From the NCBI GenBank assembly GCA_016783285.1, contig JADHWW010000014.1, positions 1-30,448 on the forward strand: a DNA stretch of 30,448 bases. Direction: 5' to 3'. Below, piece by piece: positions 7,265-14,943 of this stretch. The translations under genes were made by a program, and so were the position numbers. The notes under the pieces are model-generated. The model saw only the letters and a list, made by a program, of their open reading frames with translations, was not told the DNA's origin and searched no databases. Numbering within the stretch: position 1 is the first letter of the stretch; every line of letters begins with the position of its first letter. This DNA is from Anaerolineae bacterium (GTDB taxonomy: Bacteria; Chloroflexota; Anaerolineae; B4-G1).

Positions 7265-7388
7265 GCGTTCACAAGACCACGGCGGTTGAAACCGCGTGCA
7301 ACGCTTGCAAAATCAGCCTTCGCCGATTGTCCTAGTCGCCGCAGGGCGACTTGGCAGATGTTGCCGCGAATTCATTCGCCAGGCGAAT
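7261..7388. repeat. Composite dispersed repeat, copy A (selB 3' end)
   Basis: About 120 bp nearly identical to 21825-21949 in the same orientation. It is a chain of small hairpins: GCGGTT/AACCGC, an AATC-GC/GCCGATT stem, AGTCGCC/GGGCGACT, and ATTCGCC-A-GGCGAAT (7374-7388). It begins at the last bases of selB, supplies its TAA stop (7262-7264) and ends a few bases before the stop of the opposite gene at 7394. Confidence 0.9.
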
Positions 7389-7393
7389 AGCGC

Positions 7394-7774
7394 CTACTCC
7401 ACATAGATCTCCACCCGCTCGTTGTCCTCCGCGTCCATCACCTCCACGATCTTGCCGATCGCGCCGCTGGCGATCAGTTCCCCCAGTTCCTGCAGGTCGA
7501 GGTCCTCGAACCCCGGGGCGAACCGCTCCGCGATGCGCAGCCCGGCCTTCACCATCTCCACCGGGATGGTCACGTTCACCTTCCCCGTGCCCGATGGCAG
7601 GTCGGTCACCTGGATGCGGAGGTAACGGCCCTGCCTGCCTGGGCCAGGTGCTCCTGGGGCCGCGCGCCGCCCTCCATCCATCGCCCGCAGCAAGGTGGCG
7701 GCTTCCTCTGCCGTGATCTTGTCTTCCTCCAACATCTGGAGGATCTTTAATCGTTCGTCAGTCTTCGTCGTCAT
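7394..7774 (-). CDS. Small YvlB/LiaX-N-type protein with N-terminal SHOCT-like helical module
   Basis: A 126-residue soluble protein. Residues about 5-33 (DERLKILQMLEEDKITAEEAATLLRAM, shown here only as its key pattern ER-x-IL...E-x2-KIT-x-EEA-x2-LL) form the short two-helix module found at the N-terminus of YvlB/LiaX-like proteins. A glycine/proline linker follows, then a beta-rich part with LRIQVTDLPSGTGKVNVTIPVE and a C-terminal VEIYVE strand. ATG 7774 is preceded by AGGAGG at a 6-nt spacing, which overlaps the stop of the decayed gene upstream (TAGGAGG). It is the last gene of the minus-strand run starting at 11316. Function is unknown; a role in envelope stress sensing is inferred from relatives. 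Confidence 0.75.
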   Translation of the reverse strand: MTTKTDERLKILQMLEEDKITAEEAATLLRAMDGGRRAAPGAPGPGRQGRYLRIQVTDLPSGTGKVNVTIPVEMVKAGLRIAERFAPGFEDLDLQELGELIASGAIGKIVEVMDAEDNERVEIYVE

Positions 7775-7784
7775 CTTTCGCCTC

Positions 7785-7910
7785 CTAACCAAAGTATACT
7801 TGTACTTGCTCGCCGTCCTCTCCCTCGTCCACCTCCACGGCGAAGAAACCTTCCTCGACGCTGATCTCCCCCGCCTCGATTAACTCCAGAATCCGCAATC
7901 GTCCCTCAAT
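7785..7910 (-). pseudogene. Decayed 41-codon paralogue of the YvlB-like gene (module fused to C-terminal tail)
   Basis: The frame reads GRLRILELIEAGEISVEEG, the same helical module as the next gene, and then passes directly to VDEGEDGEQVQVYFG, which resembles the C-terminal end of the same neighbour (DAEDNERVEIYVE). The middle 75-80 residues are absent. There is no ATG; candidate starts are ATT 7910, with GGAGAGG 4-5 nt upstream, or TTG 7898. The stop overlaps the ribosome site of the next gene. The best reading is a tandem duplicate that lost its middle, but expression as a micro-protein cannot be excluded. Confidence 0.5.
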
Positions 7911-7939
7911 AGATACCTCTCCCTATCCTCGCTGGCGCC

Positions 7940-9244
7940 TTACTCTGCCTCTATGTTAGCAGGCACAGCGGCGGCTGGCAGCGTTTTGCTCCCGACGACG
8001 TTGTGGCCGTTATGATTCTGCTCAATATTCACGATCACCGGCACAAAGCAGGCGCCCAGCCCCATCAACGTGCAGACGATGCCGCCCACCACGTACCACG
8101 GGCGCAGGCCAATCGCGTCGGCGACCGGGCCGGCGACCGCCAGGCTCAAGGGAAAGGCAGCCGAAGACATACTCGCCACCACCGCGAACACGCGCCCCTG
8201 CATCTTTGGGGCCACGATCGCCTGAAGCACGGCAAACAACGGCCCATTGACGAGCGCGTTCATAGAGCCGGCCACAAACATGCCGGCCACTGCCAGCCAG
8301 AATACGTTCGCCGGCGCCAGGCCGACTAGAGTGATACCCAGGCCCTCAATCATCAGGCCCATCAACGAGGTGTAGACGCGGCGGCGAAATCCACCCCACG
8401 CGCTCAAGAGTAATCCGCCCAGCACGAGGCCGACCCCCCAACTCGACTCCAGCCAGGCCAACTGTGGGGCATCGCCGTTAAAGTGCTCCGTCACCAACAA
8501 CGGCATTAGCGAAAAGGCCGGATTCACCACAAAGTTGATGACCGTCGCCATGATCAGGACTGCCAACAGCCCCGGCCAGCCCCGGACGTAGCGCAATCCC
8601 TCGCGCACGTCGGACCAGACGGATGGCTTTTCTGACTTTGTCAAAGTGCGTTCTGGCTGCGGAATAGCCACGAAGAACAGCGGCAAAATGGCGAATGCCG
8701 CCGTGCCCACGTCCATCAGCATGATGCCCTCGAACGGGAGTACCGCCAGTAACAGCGCGCCCAGCGGCGGCCCAATCACGTTCAACGCACCCTGCATCGT
8801 CTGGTTGAGGCCCGCCACGCGCGTCAGGTGCTCGTCGGGCACCATCAGCGAAGTCGAAGCCTGCATCGTTGACCAGTGAAAGAGACCTCCAATCGCGCGC
8901 ACCAGCAGCGCGGCGTAGACGTGCCAGACCTGCATAGTATCGGCCCAGAACAGGTACGCCAGCCACAGCGCCACGAGCGCGATCAGGCTGTCTGCCACGA
9001 TCATTACCACACGCCGGTTCAAACGGTCCACGTACGCGCCCACGATGGGGCCCAGGAAAACCTGGGGGATCACCCACATCATCGTCGCCATCGCCAGCAC
9101 GGTCGCCGAACCGGTCAGTTGGGTGAGCCACCATACCAGCGCGAACTGTAAGACGTGGCTGCCGATCAGCGAAAACTGCTGTCCCGTCCAGACAGTAAAG
9201 AATGGAATCTGCCATTTGGATCTCCGTTCTCGTGTGTGTTCCAT
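7940..9244 (-). CDS. MFS transporter, MFS_3 / multidrug or enterobactin-exporter type
   Basis: A 434-residue protein with about 12 membrane segments. It starts WQIPFFTVWTGQQFSLIGSHV, which is typical of the MFS_3 group of exporters, and has the loop 2-3 motif GAYVDRLNRR (the G-x3-D-R-x-G/N-R-R signature). It is likely a proton-driven efflux pump; the substrate is unknown. GAGGAG lies about 10 nt before the ATG. The gene follows the DUF4097 gene in the same direction, separated by an AT-rich repeat (9273-9307) but without a clear terminator, so co-transcription is plausible. Confidence 0.85.
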   Translation of the reverse strand: MEHTRERRSKWQIPFFTVWTGQQFSLIGSHVLQFALVWWLTQLTGSATVLAMATMMWVIPQVFLGPIVGAYVDRLNRRVVMIVADSLIALVALWLAYLFWADTMQVWHVYAALLVRAIGGLFHWSTMQASTSLMVPDEHLTRVAGLNQTMQGALNVIGPPLGALLLAVLPFEGIMLMDVGTAAFAILPLFFVAIPQPERTLTKSEKPSVWSDVREGLRYVRGWPGLLAVLIMATVINFVVNPAFSLMPLLVTEHFNGDAPQLAWLESSWGVGLVLGGLLLSAWGGFRRRVYTSLMGLMIEGLGITLVGLAPANVFWLAVAGMFVAGSMNALVNGPLFAVLQAIVAPKMQGRVFAVVASMSSAAFPLSLAVAGPVADAIGLRPWYVVGGIVCTLMGLGACFVPVIVNIEQNHNGHNVVGSKTLPAAAVPANIEAE

Positions 9245-9272
9245 ATTTGTCTATCTCCTCGCGCCATTTGAG

Positions 9273-9307
9273 AAATCCGTCAATCTCAAATCAACAAATC
9301 TCAAATC
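9273..9307. repeat. AT-rich 35-bp dispersed repeat, copy 2
   Basis: Inverted copy of 5117-5151 with one mismatch. It fills most of the gap between the MFS start and the DUF4097 stop. Confidence 0.85.
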
Positions 9308-9309
9308 AA

Positions 9310-10380
9310 TCATCGCCCTTCCAGCGCAGCCAGCAGGTCGGCCGCCTGCTCGGGGGTGATCTTGGCCTCTTCCACCAGGCGCAGCACCCGCATGCGCTCC
9401 TCGTCCGTCGCCGGTTTCTGCTTAGGACGAGGTTTATGCCCGCTGGCCCGCTGCCAACGCCGCTCGGCCCGCTCCGCCCGCAGGCGCGCTTTTTCCGCTT
9501 CCCGCTCGGCTGTCTGGCGGGCCCGCCCCGCCGCCCGTTCTGCTTTCCGGCGCGTCTTTTCCGCCGCCTGCTCCATCTGGCGGCGGATTTTCTCGCTGTC
9601 TATGCGGCCCAGGCTCTCCGCCAGACGAACCTCCATTTCCGCCAGCGCCCCGGCGACGTGGGCCTCAATCTGCGCCCCCATCTCCTCCAGGTCAGCCGCA
9701 AAGTCGAACTCGGGCGCCTCCGGCATCACTCGCCCCGGCCCCAGGGGTTGCAGGGAGATGTTGCCGCCGGCCCGCGCCTCCAGGCTGGCCTCGCCCGCCC
9801 CCAGGACGCCCCGCGTCTCCCCGTCCACCTTCTCCAGGGTCAGGCCGGGGACGCGGGAGCGAACCTTGCCGCCGGCACGAAGGGCCAGGCGGAGGCTGGC
9901 GTCGGCGGGGAGACGCACCGTCAGGTTGCCGCTGGCGTTCAGATTGTAGGTGGCGCCGGGGGAGAAGGGCGGCCCCAGCCGGACGTTGCCCTGCACCCGC
10001 TCCGCCTCCAGACTCCCCGCCATCTGACGGGCGCTCAAGTTGCCAAAGACCTGCTTCAGGGCGGCGGAACCGACCCCACGCAGATCCACGTTGCCGTAGG
10101 TGTCGCCGACGGCAACCGGCCCTTCCACTCCCTCGACCTTCAGTTTCCCCCTCGCGGTGCCGACGGTGAGGGTAGTGGCCGGGGGACAGGCGAGGCGACA
10201 GTTGGCGCGGGTTGTGAGGGTAAAAGTCTCCCCTTCCCGCTCCAGAGCCACATCGTCGGCCCCGCCCTGTACCTGAATAGTGATCTGCCGCTCCTCCGAC
10301 CCCCGCACCACCAGGTTGCCCAAACACTCGGTGACGGTGACGTGGGGTGTTGCCGATGTTTCAACAGTCTGTTCGAACAT
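9310..10380 (-). CDS. DUF4097-type beta-helix protein with C-terminal SHOCT-like module
   Basis: A 356-residue protein in three parts. Residues about 1-230 are a repetitive beta structure with GNLVVRG, GNVDLRGVG, GNLSARQMAG, GNVRLG and GNLTVRLP, the pattern of DUF4097 (putative adhesin) domains. Residues about 235-320 are a highly charged Arg/Glu/Ala helical region, probably a coiled coil. The last 30 residues carry the module ER-x-R-VL...E-x2-KIT-x-EQA-x2-LL, shared with three neighbouring genes. No signal peptide or membrane helix is seen, so it is probably cytoplasmic or peripheral. AGGAGG lies 4 nt before the ATG. In Firmicutes, relatives (YvlB, LiaX) take part in envelope stress responses; the same role here is inference. 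Confidence 0.8.
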   Translation of the reverse strand: MFEQTVETSATPHVTVTECLGNLVVRGSEERQITIQVQGGADDVALEREGETFTLTTRANCRLACPPATTLTVGTARGKLKVEGVEGPVAVGDTYGNVDLRGVGSAALKQVFGNLSARQMAGSLEAERVQGNVRLGPPFSPGATYNLNASGNLTVRLPADASLRLALRAGGKVRSRVPGLTLEKVDGETRGVLGAGEASLEARAGGNISLQPLGPGRVMPEAPEFDFAADLEEMGAQIEAHVAGALAEMEVRLAESLGRIDSEKIRRQMEQAAEKTRRKAERAAGRARQTAEREAEKARLRAERAERRWQRASGHKPRPKQKPATDEERMRVLRLVEEAKITPEQAADLLAALEGR

Positions 10381-10416
10381 CTTCCCTCCTATCGCTGCAT
10401 CGTCATCTTCCAGGCC

Positions 10417-10914
10417 TCAAAGTCCTTTACTCATTCGCAGCGTCTCCACTTGATAGCCCAATGTCTCGTAAAGCCCCCGTGCCGGTGCATTGTGCGTGGC
10501 CACACTGAGAGCGATGCGTCGTAAGCCCTGTTGACGTGCCCACTCCTCAGCAGTCTCCATCAGACGTCGGCCCAGTCCCTGGCCTCGATAGGATTCGGCC
10601 ACATACACGTCCAGCACGAAGGCTTGTGGTTGGCCTGTGAACTCGCTGCGAGTTTTAGCCACCCAGATAAAGCCGGCTCGTTGGCCGTCCTCGTCTCTGA
10701 CGATGAACGCCTGATTGGGAAAGCCCTCCGGCCCCCGAATCCTTGCGGCCTGCTGTTTGAGACGTTCCCGAACAGCCTGCTGGCCCACCTCGTGCAGGCG
10801 CTCAGGACCGAGGCTTTCCCGGACACTCTCCCCCATGCCCTGCATCATCCATGACCAATCGTCCTCTGTGGCCGTCTCGATGCAGAAATCTTTTCCTTGA
10901 TGATGTGCTACCAT
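10417..10914 (-). CDS. GNAT-family N-acetyltransferase
   Basis: A 165-residue protein with the GNAT core: FIVRDEDGQRAGFIWV (beta 2-3), FVLDVYVAESYRGQGLGRRLM (beta 4 and the acetyl-CoA loop R-G-Q-G-L-G), and NAPARGLYETLGYQ (beta 6 and C-terminal helix). It transfers acetyl from acetyl-CoA to an unknown amine, possibly a small molecule or a protein N-terminus. The start at ATG 10914 has AGGAGG with a 4-nt spacing, which is a better choice than the upstream ATG. It lies between the DUF2089 regulator and the DUF4097 gene in one direction and is probably in their operon. Confidence 0.88.
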   Translation of the reverse strand: MVAHHQGKDFCIETATEDDWSWMMQGMGESVRESLGPERLHEVGQQAVRERLKQQAARIRGPEGFPNQAFIVRDEDGQRAGFIWVAKTRSEFTGQPQAFVLDVYVAESYRGQGLGRRLMETAEEWARQQGLRRIALSVATHNAPARGLYETLGYQVETLRMSKGL

Positions 10915-10944
10915 TGGCCCTCCTTTCCTCAAAGTACTGAATCG

Positions 10945-11316
10945 CTATTCCTCTTGAAGCATCCGAAACGCCTCTTCCGAGGTGATCTCCTTGCGGGCCA
11001 GCCGCTCCAGGATCTCTTGCCGGCGCTCATCCCCGGCCTCCTGCTTCCCACCCACCTTGTATCCCAGGGCGCGGATGACCTCGGTGAGGCGGTGGCGAAC
11101 GGTGGGATAGGAAAGGCCCAGTTCCTCCTGCACGCGGTTGATCTTGCCCTCGCAGCGGATAAAGATCTCCACGAAGTGCAGTTGCTCGGGGGTGAGTTGG
11201 AAGAGCCGCCCCAGGGTGAAGCGGCCCTCCAGAGCCGTGCCGCAGTTGCGGCAGACCAACCGGGTGACCAGCAGGTCATCGTGGCAGATGGGACATTCGG
11301 TCAGGATGGGATACAT
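10945..11316 (-). CDS. DUF2089 zinc-ribbon/HTH regulator with C-terminal SHOCT-like module
   Basis: A 123-residue protein. Residues 8-25 form a zinc ribbon (CPIC...CRNC, four Cys). Residues about 40-90 are a helix-turn-helix region (LTPEQLHFVEIFI, LGLSYPTVRHRL) typical of DUF2089, a likely DNA-binding regulator. The C-terminal 28 residues repeat the module ER-x2-IL...E-x-IT-x-EEA-x2-ML found in the downstream genes. It is the first gene of the minus-strand run, with its own promoter (11354-11382) and an AGGAGG ribosome site. By position it is the natural regulator of the operon; whether it represses or activates is unknown. Confidence 0.88.
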   Translation of the reverse strand: MYPILTECPICHDDLLVTRLVCRNCGTALEGRFTLGRLFQLTPEQLHFVEIFIRCEGKINRVQEELGLSYPTVRHRLTEVIRALGYKVGGKQEAGDERRQEILERLARKEITSEEAFRMLQEE

Positions 11317-11353
11317 CGTTTCCTCCTCAAGAATATCAAGTCAACTATGAAGA

Positions 11354-11382
11354 ATTATAATGTATAACTTAATTTTCGTCAA
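11354..11382 (-). promoter_or_regulatory. Promoter of the DUF2089 operon
   Basis: Minus strand: TTGACG (11382-11377), 17-bp spacer, TATAAT (11359-11354). The leader to the ATG at 11316 is about 30 nt and contains an AGGAGG ribosome site. Confidence 0.8.
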
Positions 11383-11467
11383 GGGGAAACTTGCAGTTTG
11401 CGGTGCGAGTTCCTGGTTGTTATCCCTGCCGGCCGCACTCATCTGCAGGACATCAGGCAAGCCGGTT

Positions 11468-11496
11468 TTGCATTCCACGTGGACGTGTGCTATACT
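11468..11496 (+). promoter_or_regulatory. Promoter of the secreted glycoside hydrolase with palindromic spacer
   Basis: TTGCAT (11468-11473), 17-bp spacer, TATACT (11491-11496). The predicted start near 11503 is about 5 nt before the ATG at 11508, so the mRNA is nearly leaderless. The spacer holds the 10-bp palindrome TCCACGTGGA (11474-11483), a possible operator. Confidence 0.7.
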
Positions 11497-11507
11497 TCGA
11501 GTTAATT

Positions 11508-14500
11508 ATGGACCTCTATCCTTACACACACTCTTTCCCTGGCTTCCACCGCTGGGCTATACGCCTTTTGCTAGGCCTGTCCCTGCTCATCATCTCTATT
11601 TGTCCGACCTCGGCCTTCGAACCTGAAGGGGAGGGCTTACGACCGGGTACCGATACTTCGGCTACGCTCAGTACAAGCACAACCGGCTGGTTCCCTCTAG
11701 CCCTGCCGTGGGACGACGACTCTGCGACCTGGGTGGACGCTTCCGACCTGCTGCTGGACGAGCCCGGCGACGATCCAGCCGCGCTGATTGACGACCGTGG
11801 CTTCGTCGAGACCGACGGCGGCGGCCATTTCGTCTTTGCTGATACTGGCCGGCGCGCCCGCTTCTGGGGCATCAATCTCTGCTTTGGCGCCAATTTCCCC
11901 CCCTGCCCAGACTACCCACCCGATCCCGGCGAGTTCGATGACGTGGACGCCGCCGAAAAACTGGCCGGCCGGCTGGCCAAACTGGGCTTTAACGCCGTCC
12001 GCCTGCACCACACGGACAACGGCAGCCGGCCCTGGGGCTTGTGGCTGGAACCCTGGGAGGACACGCAGCAACTCGATCCCGTACAACTGGGCCGCCTCGA
12101 CTGCCTCATCTACCAACTCAAGCAACACGGCATCTACGTGGACCTGAATTTCCACGTCAGCCGCGAGTTCACCCGGGGCGACGGTGTGACTGGCGCCGAC
12201 GACTTCCAGGGCACGCGCGTCCACTACAACAAGGGCGCGACCCTGTTCGATCCCGTGATGATCGCCCTGCAACAGCAGTACGCCCAGAAACTCTTGAGCC
12301 ACGTCAACCCCCACACCGGCCTGGCCTACGCCGGCGACCCGGTCATCCTCACCACCGAGACCACCAACGAGGACTCGTTTTTCCTCTCATTTGCCGGGGA
12401 CGGGCTGAACTATGATCCCGCCGACCCCGAGTCGTTTCCCGAATTCTACAGTTCCGAACTGGACGGCTGGACCAACCTCTCCGTCACCGGCCCGACGATC
12501 AACCGGCTGCTCAACCCTGGCTTCGAGGCCGGCCTGACCGACTGGTTCACCCACACCAAAGGCAGCGCCCAGGCTGGCTTTAGCCTGGCCCCCGACGCCT
12601 TCGAGGGCGATCAGGCGCTGCAGGTGGAGGTCATCCAGACCGGCGCCGAGGATTGGCACGTCCAGTTCGGCCAGACCGATCCGGCCTTGCTGGAAGGGAA
12701 GACGTATCGTTTGACCTTCGCCGCCCGCGCCAGCCAGCCCATCACCGTCTGTGGCACGGTGATGCGGAACAGCGAGCCGTGGGATACCCTGGGCTGGGCA
12801 GACGAGGTCGCGCTCACCACCGGCTGGCTCACGCACACCGTCGTGTTCACCGCTACGGAGACGATCTTTGGCGGCGCACGGGTCTCCTTCGACGTGGGCC
12901 AGGCCCCGCTGACGCTCTGGTTCGACGGTTTTCGCTTCCACGAAGAGGAGGCCTTTCGCGGCTGGCTGGGCTGGCTGGAGGACCGCTACGACAGCACCGC
13001 CGCCCTGGGCGCCGCCTGGGCGCCGGCCGGCACGGTGAGCGAGACTGAGATGCTCACCAACGGCAGTTTCGAGTCAGGGCTGACCGGCTGGCAGACCCAA
13101 ACCTTCACCAGCACCGCCGCGACCTGGAGCCTCGACCCGACCCAGGCCACCTCCGGCACCCAGTCGCTTCAAGTGACGGTCACGCAGGTGGACGGCACCG
13201 ACTGGCACGTCCAGTTCTGGCAGCCGGGTCTGGTCATCACCGCCGGGCAAAAGTACCGGGTATCCTTCGACGCCCAGGCCGGCGCGCCGGGGAAGATTGG
13301 CTTCAACGTGATGCAGGCCCACGAGCCGTGGGACGGGCTGGGGCTGTGGGGCGCGGCGACGTTGAGCACCACCTGGGGCCACTACGAGGCCACGTTCGAG
13401 GCCACGCAGGATGAGACGAACGGCCGCCTGGGCTTTACCGTGGGGCAGGCGGTGCGCACGCTCTGGTTCGATGACGTCAGCCTCAAACCGTACAACCCCC
13501 GTGGCCTGCTGTCCGGCGAAAGCCTGGAGACGAACCACGTGGCCCGTCTGCGCCGCGACGAGATGGACAGTTTCACCCCACAGCGCGTGCGCGACACGCT
13601 CCAGTTCTACGACGAGACCCAGGCGGCCTATTTCGCTGTTATGCGAGACGTCATCCAGGACGATTTTGGCTCCCGGTCGTTGAACACCGGCACGGCCAGT
13701 TACATCAATAGCCTGCCCGACGTGCGGGCCATGGCGGCCCTCGACTTTGTGGACAATCACACCTACTGGGACCATCCCGACTGGCCCGACGTGCTGGACT
13801 GGTCGCCTACCGGCTGGTTCATTGACAACGAGGCGTGGGTCAACTATCCCCTCGAGGGGCTGTTCGACCTGGCAGTGACGGCCATCGAGGACAAGCCCTT
13901 TACCGTGACCGAGTTCAACGAGGTGTTCCCCAACCGGTACGCCGTCGAAGGCCCGCTGTTGATGGCTACCTTTGCCAACCTGCAAGACTGGGACGCCGTC
14001 TTTATGTTCGCTTACACGCACGATCAACTCGATTACGACGCTGAGCAGGTGACGGGCTTTTTCGACATGGCCGGCAACCCGGTGGCGACGGGGTTGATGC
14101 CGGTCGCCGCCCGGCTCTTCCTCGGCCAGCAGACCGATCCCGCCCCCACCGAAAGCCTCCTGGAATTCACTCAGCCCGAAACGTACGACAGCGTGGGCTA
14201 CGGCTGGGCCGGTAGTGGCGCCGATTTCCTGCAGGAGGCCAAAGGCGTGAGCCCGGCCGCGGCCTTTGGCAGCCAGTTACGCACGGCCAGTTTCACGGCC
14301 ACGACGCCGGTGACGCCGGCGCTCCCCACGCCTGCCGGGCCGGTCTACACCAGTGCAGGGGGGCAACTCACCTGGGACGTCTCCGAGCCGGAGCGTGGCC
14401 TGTTCACCTTCGACGCACCCCAGGCCCAGGGGGCCGTCGGCTTCCTGGCCGGGCGAGCGGTCACGCTGACGAACCTGGCCCTGGCCTTCCCGACCGGCAC

Positions 14501-14894
14501 GGCCCAATTCGGCGCCATCACTCTCCAAAGCCGGAACGGCCAGCCGATAACCGTCTCCGAGAAACTGCTACTAGATGTCTTCACCCGCGTTGAAAACACC
14601 GGTATGGTGTGGAACGAAAACGAGACCTCGCTGGACGACCGGTGGGGCACGGCGCCGGCGTTGATCGAGCCAATCCGCTTCACCGTCACCCTGGCCCTAT
14701 CCGACACGGGCGACGTCGAGGTGTGGGCTCTGGACGAGACGGGCGCGCTCCATCACTGCCTGGCCCACCAGGCGCCGGCGCCCGGCCAAGTTCGATTCCT
14801 CGTAGACACCGGCGCCGACACCACCTTGTGGTACGCCGTGCGCCGGGCGCTGACCGTCTACCTGCCGGTGGTGATGAGAAGTGGGGACTCGTAG
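11508..14894 (+). CDS. Secreted multidomain glycoside hydrolase (clan A-like barrel with two CBM4/9-type modules)
   Basis: A 1128-residue exported protein. An N-terminal signal sequence (RLLLGLSLLIISICPTSAF) precedes a cellulase-like (beta/alpha)8 domain with RFWGINLCF, LGFNAVRLHHTD and GIYVDLNFHV. The acid/base is probably E288 in TTNE; the nucleophile is probably E802 in TVTEFNE. Two homologous jelly-roll modules of the CBM4/9 type (about residues 332-478 and 514-661; LNPGFEAGLTDW, TNGSFESGLTGW, both with W-HVQF and LWFD) interrupt the barrel between these residues. A beta-sandwich-like C-terminal part follows, ending YLPVVMRSGDS, a tail recalled from many Chloroflexota exported proteins. 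It likely degrades a plant or microbial polysaccharide outside the cell; the substrate is unknown. ATG 11508 was chosen because of the signal peptide and promoter position. Confidence 0.8.
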   Translation: MDLYPYTHSFPGFHRWAIRLLLGLSLLIISICPTSAFEPEGEGLRPGTDTSATLSTSTTGWFPLALPWDDDSATWVDASDLLLDEPGDDPAALIDDRGFVETDGGGHFVFADTGRRARFWGINLCFGANFPPCPDYPPDPGEFDDVDAAEKLAGRLAKLGFNAVRLHHTDNGSRPWGLWLEPWEDTQQLDPVQLGRLDCLIYQLKQHGIYVDLNFHVSREFTRGDGVTGADDFQGTRVHYNKGATLFDPVMIALQQQYAQKLLSHVNPHTGLAYAGDPVILTTETTNEDSFFLSFAGDGLNYDPADPESFPEFYSSELDGWTNLSVTGPTINRLLNPGFEAGLTDWFTHTKGSAQAGFSLAPDAFEGDQALQVEVIQTGAEDWHVQFGQTDPALLEGKTYRLTFAARASQPITVCGTVMRNSEPWDTLGWADEVALTTGWLTHTVVFTATETIFGGARVSFDVGQAPLTLWFDGFRFHEEEAFRGWLGWLEDRYDSTAALGAAWAPAGTVSETEMLTNGSFESGLTGWQTQTFTSTAATWSLDPTQATSGTQSLQVTVTQVDGTDWHVQFWQPGLVITAGQKYRVSFDAQAGAPGKIGFNVMQAHEPWDGLGLWGAATLSTTWGHYEATFEATQDETNGRLGFTVGQAVRTLWFDDVSLKPYNPRGLLSGESLETNHVARLRRDEMDSFTPQRVRDTLQFYDETQAAYFAVMRDVIQDDFGSRSLNTGTASYINSLPDVRAMAALDFVDNHTYWDHPDWPDVLDWSPTGWFIDNEAWVNYPLEGLFDLAVTAIEDKPFTVTEFNEVFPNRYAVEGPLLMATFANLQDWDAVFMFAYTHDQLDYDAEQVTGFFDMAGNPVATGLMPVAARLFLGQQTDPAPTESLLEFTQPETYDSVGYGWAGSGADFLQEAKGVSPAAAFGSQLRTASFTATTPVTPALPTPAGPVYTSAGGQLTWDVSEPERGLFTFDAPQAQGAVGFLAGRAVTLTNLALAFPTGTAQFGAITLQSRNGQPITVSEKLLLDVFTRVENTGMVWNENETSLDDRWGTAPALIEPIRFTVTLALSDTGDVEVWALDETGALHHCLAHQAPAPGQVRFLVDTGADTTLWYAVRRALTVYLPVVMRSGDS

Positions 14895-14922
14895 TGACGA
14901 CTTTGGTCGTTCTGGTGGCGAC

Positions 14923-14943
14923 TGACCAATGACCAATGACCAA
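14923..14943. repeat. Heptanucleotide repeat (TGACCAA)3 containing a start codon
   Basis: Three perfect units. The ATG of the next gene (14929-14931) is formed at the junction of units 1 and 2, so its first codons (MTNDQS) are repeat-encoded. The same unit occurs four times at 20983-21010. Confidence 0.9.

Noticed and set aside
9202..10524. A 440-codon plus-strand frame opposite the DUF4097 gene
   Set aside because: Low-complexity Arg/Pro/Gln sequence with no motif; the minus-strand gene has a ribosome site and clear repeats of GN-(L/V)-x-(V/A)-R.
13074..14027. A 317-codon minus-strand frame inside the glycoside hydrolase gene
   Set aside because: Shadow frame; the plus strand encodes recognisable binding modules and catalytic motifs through the whole stretch.
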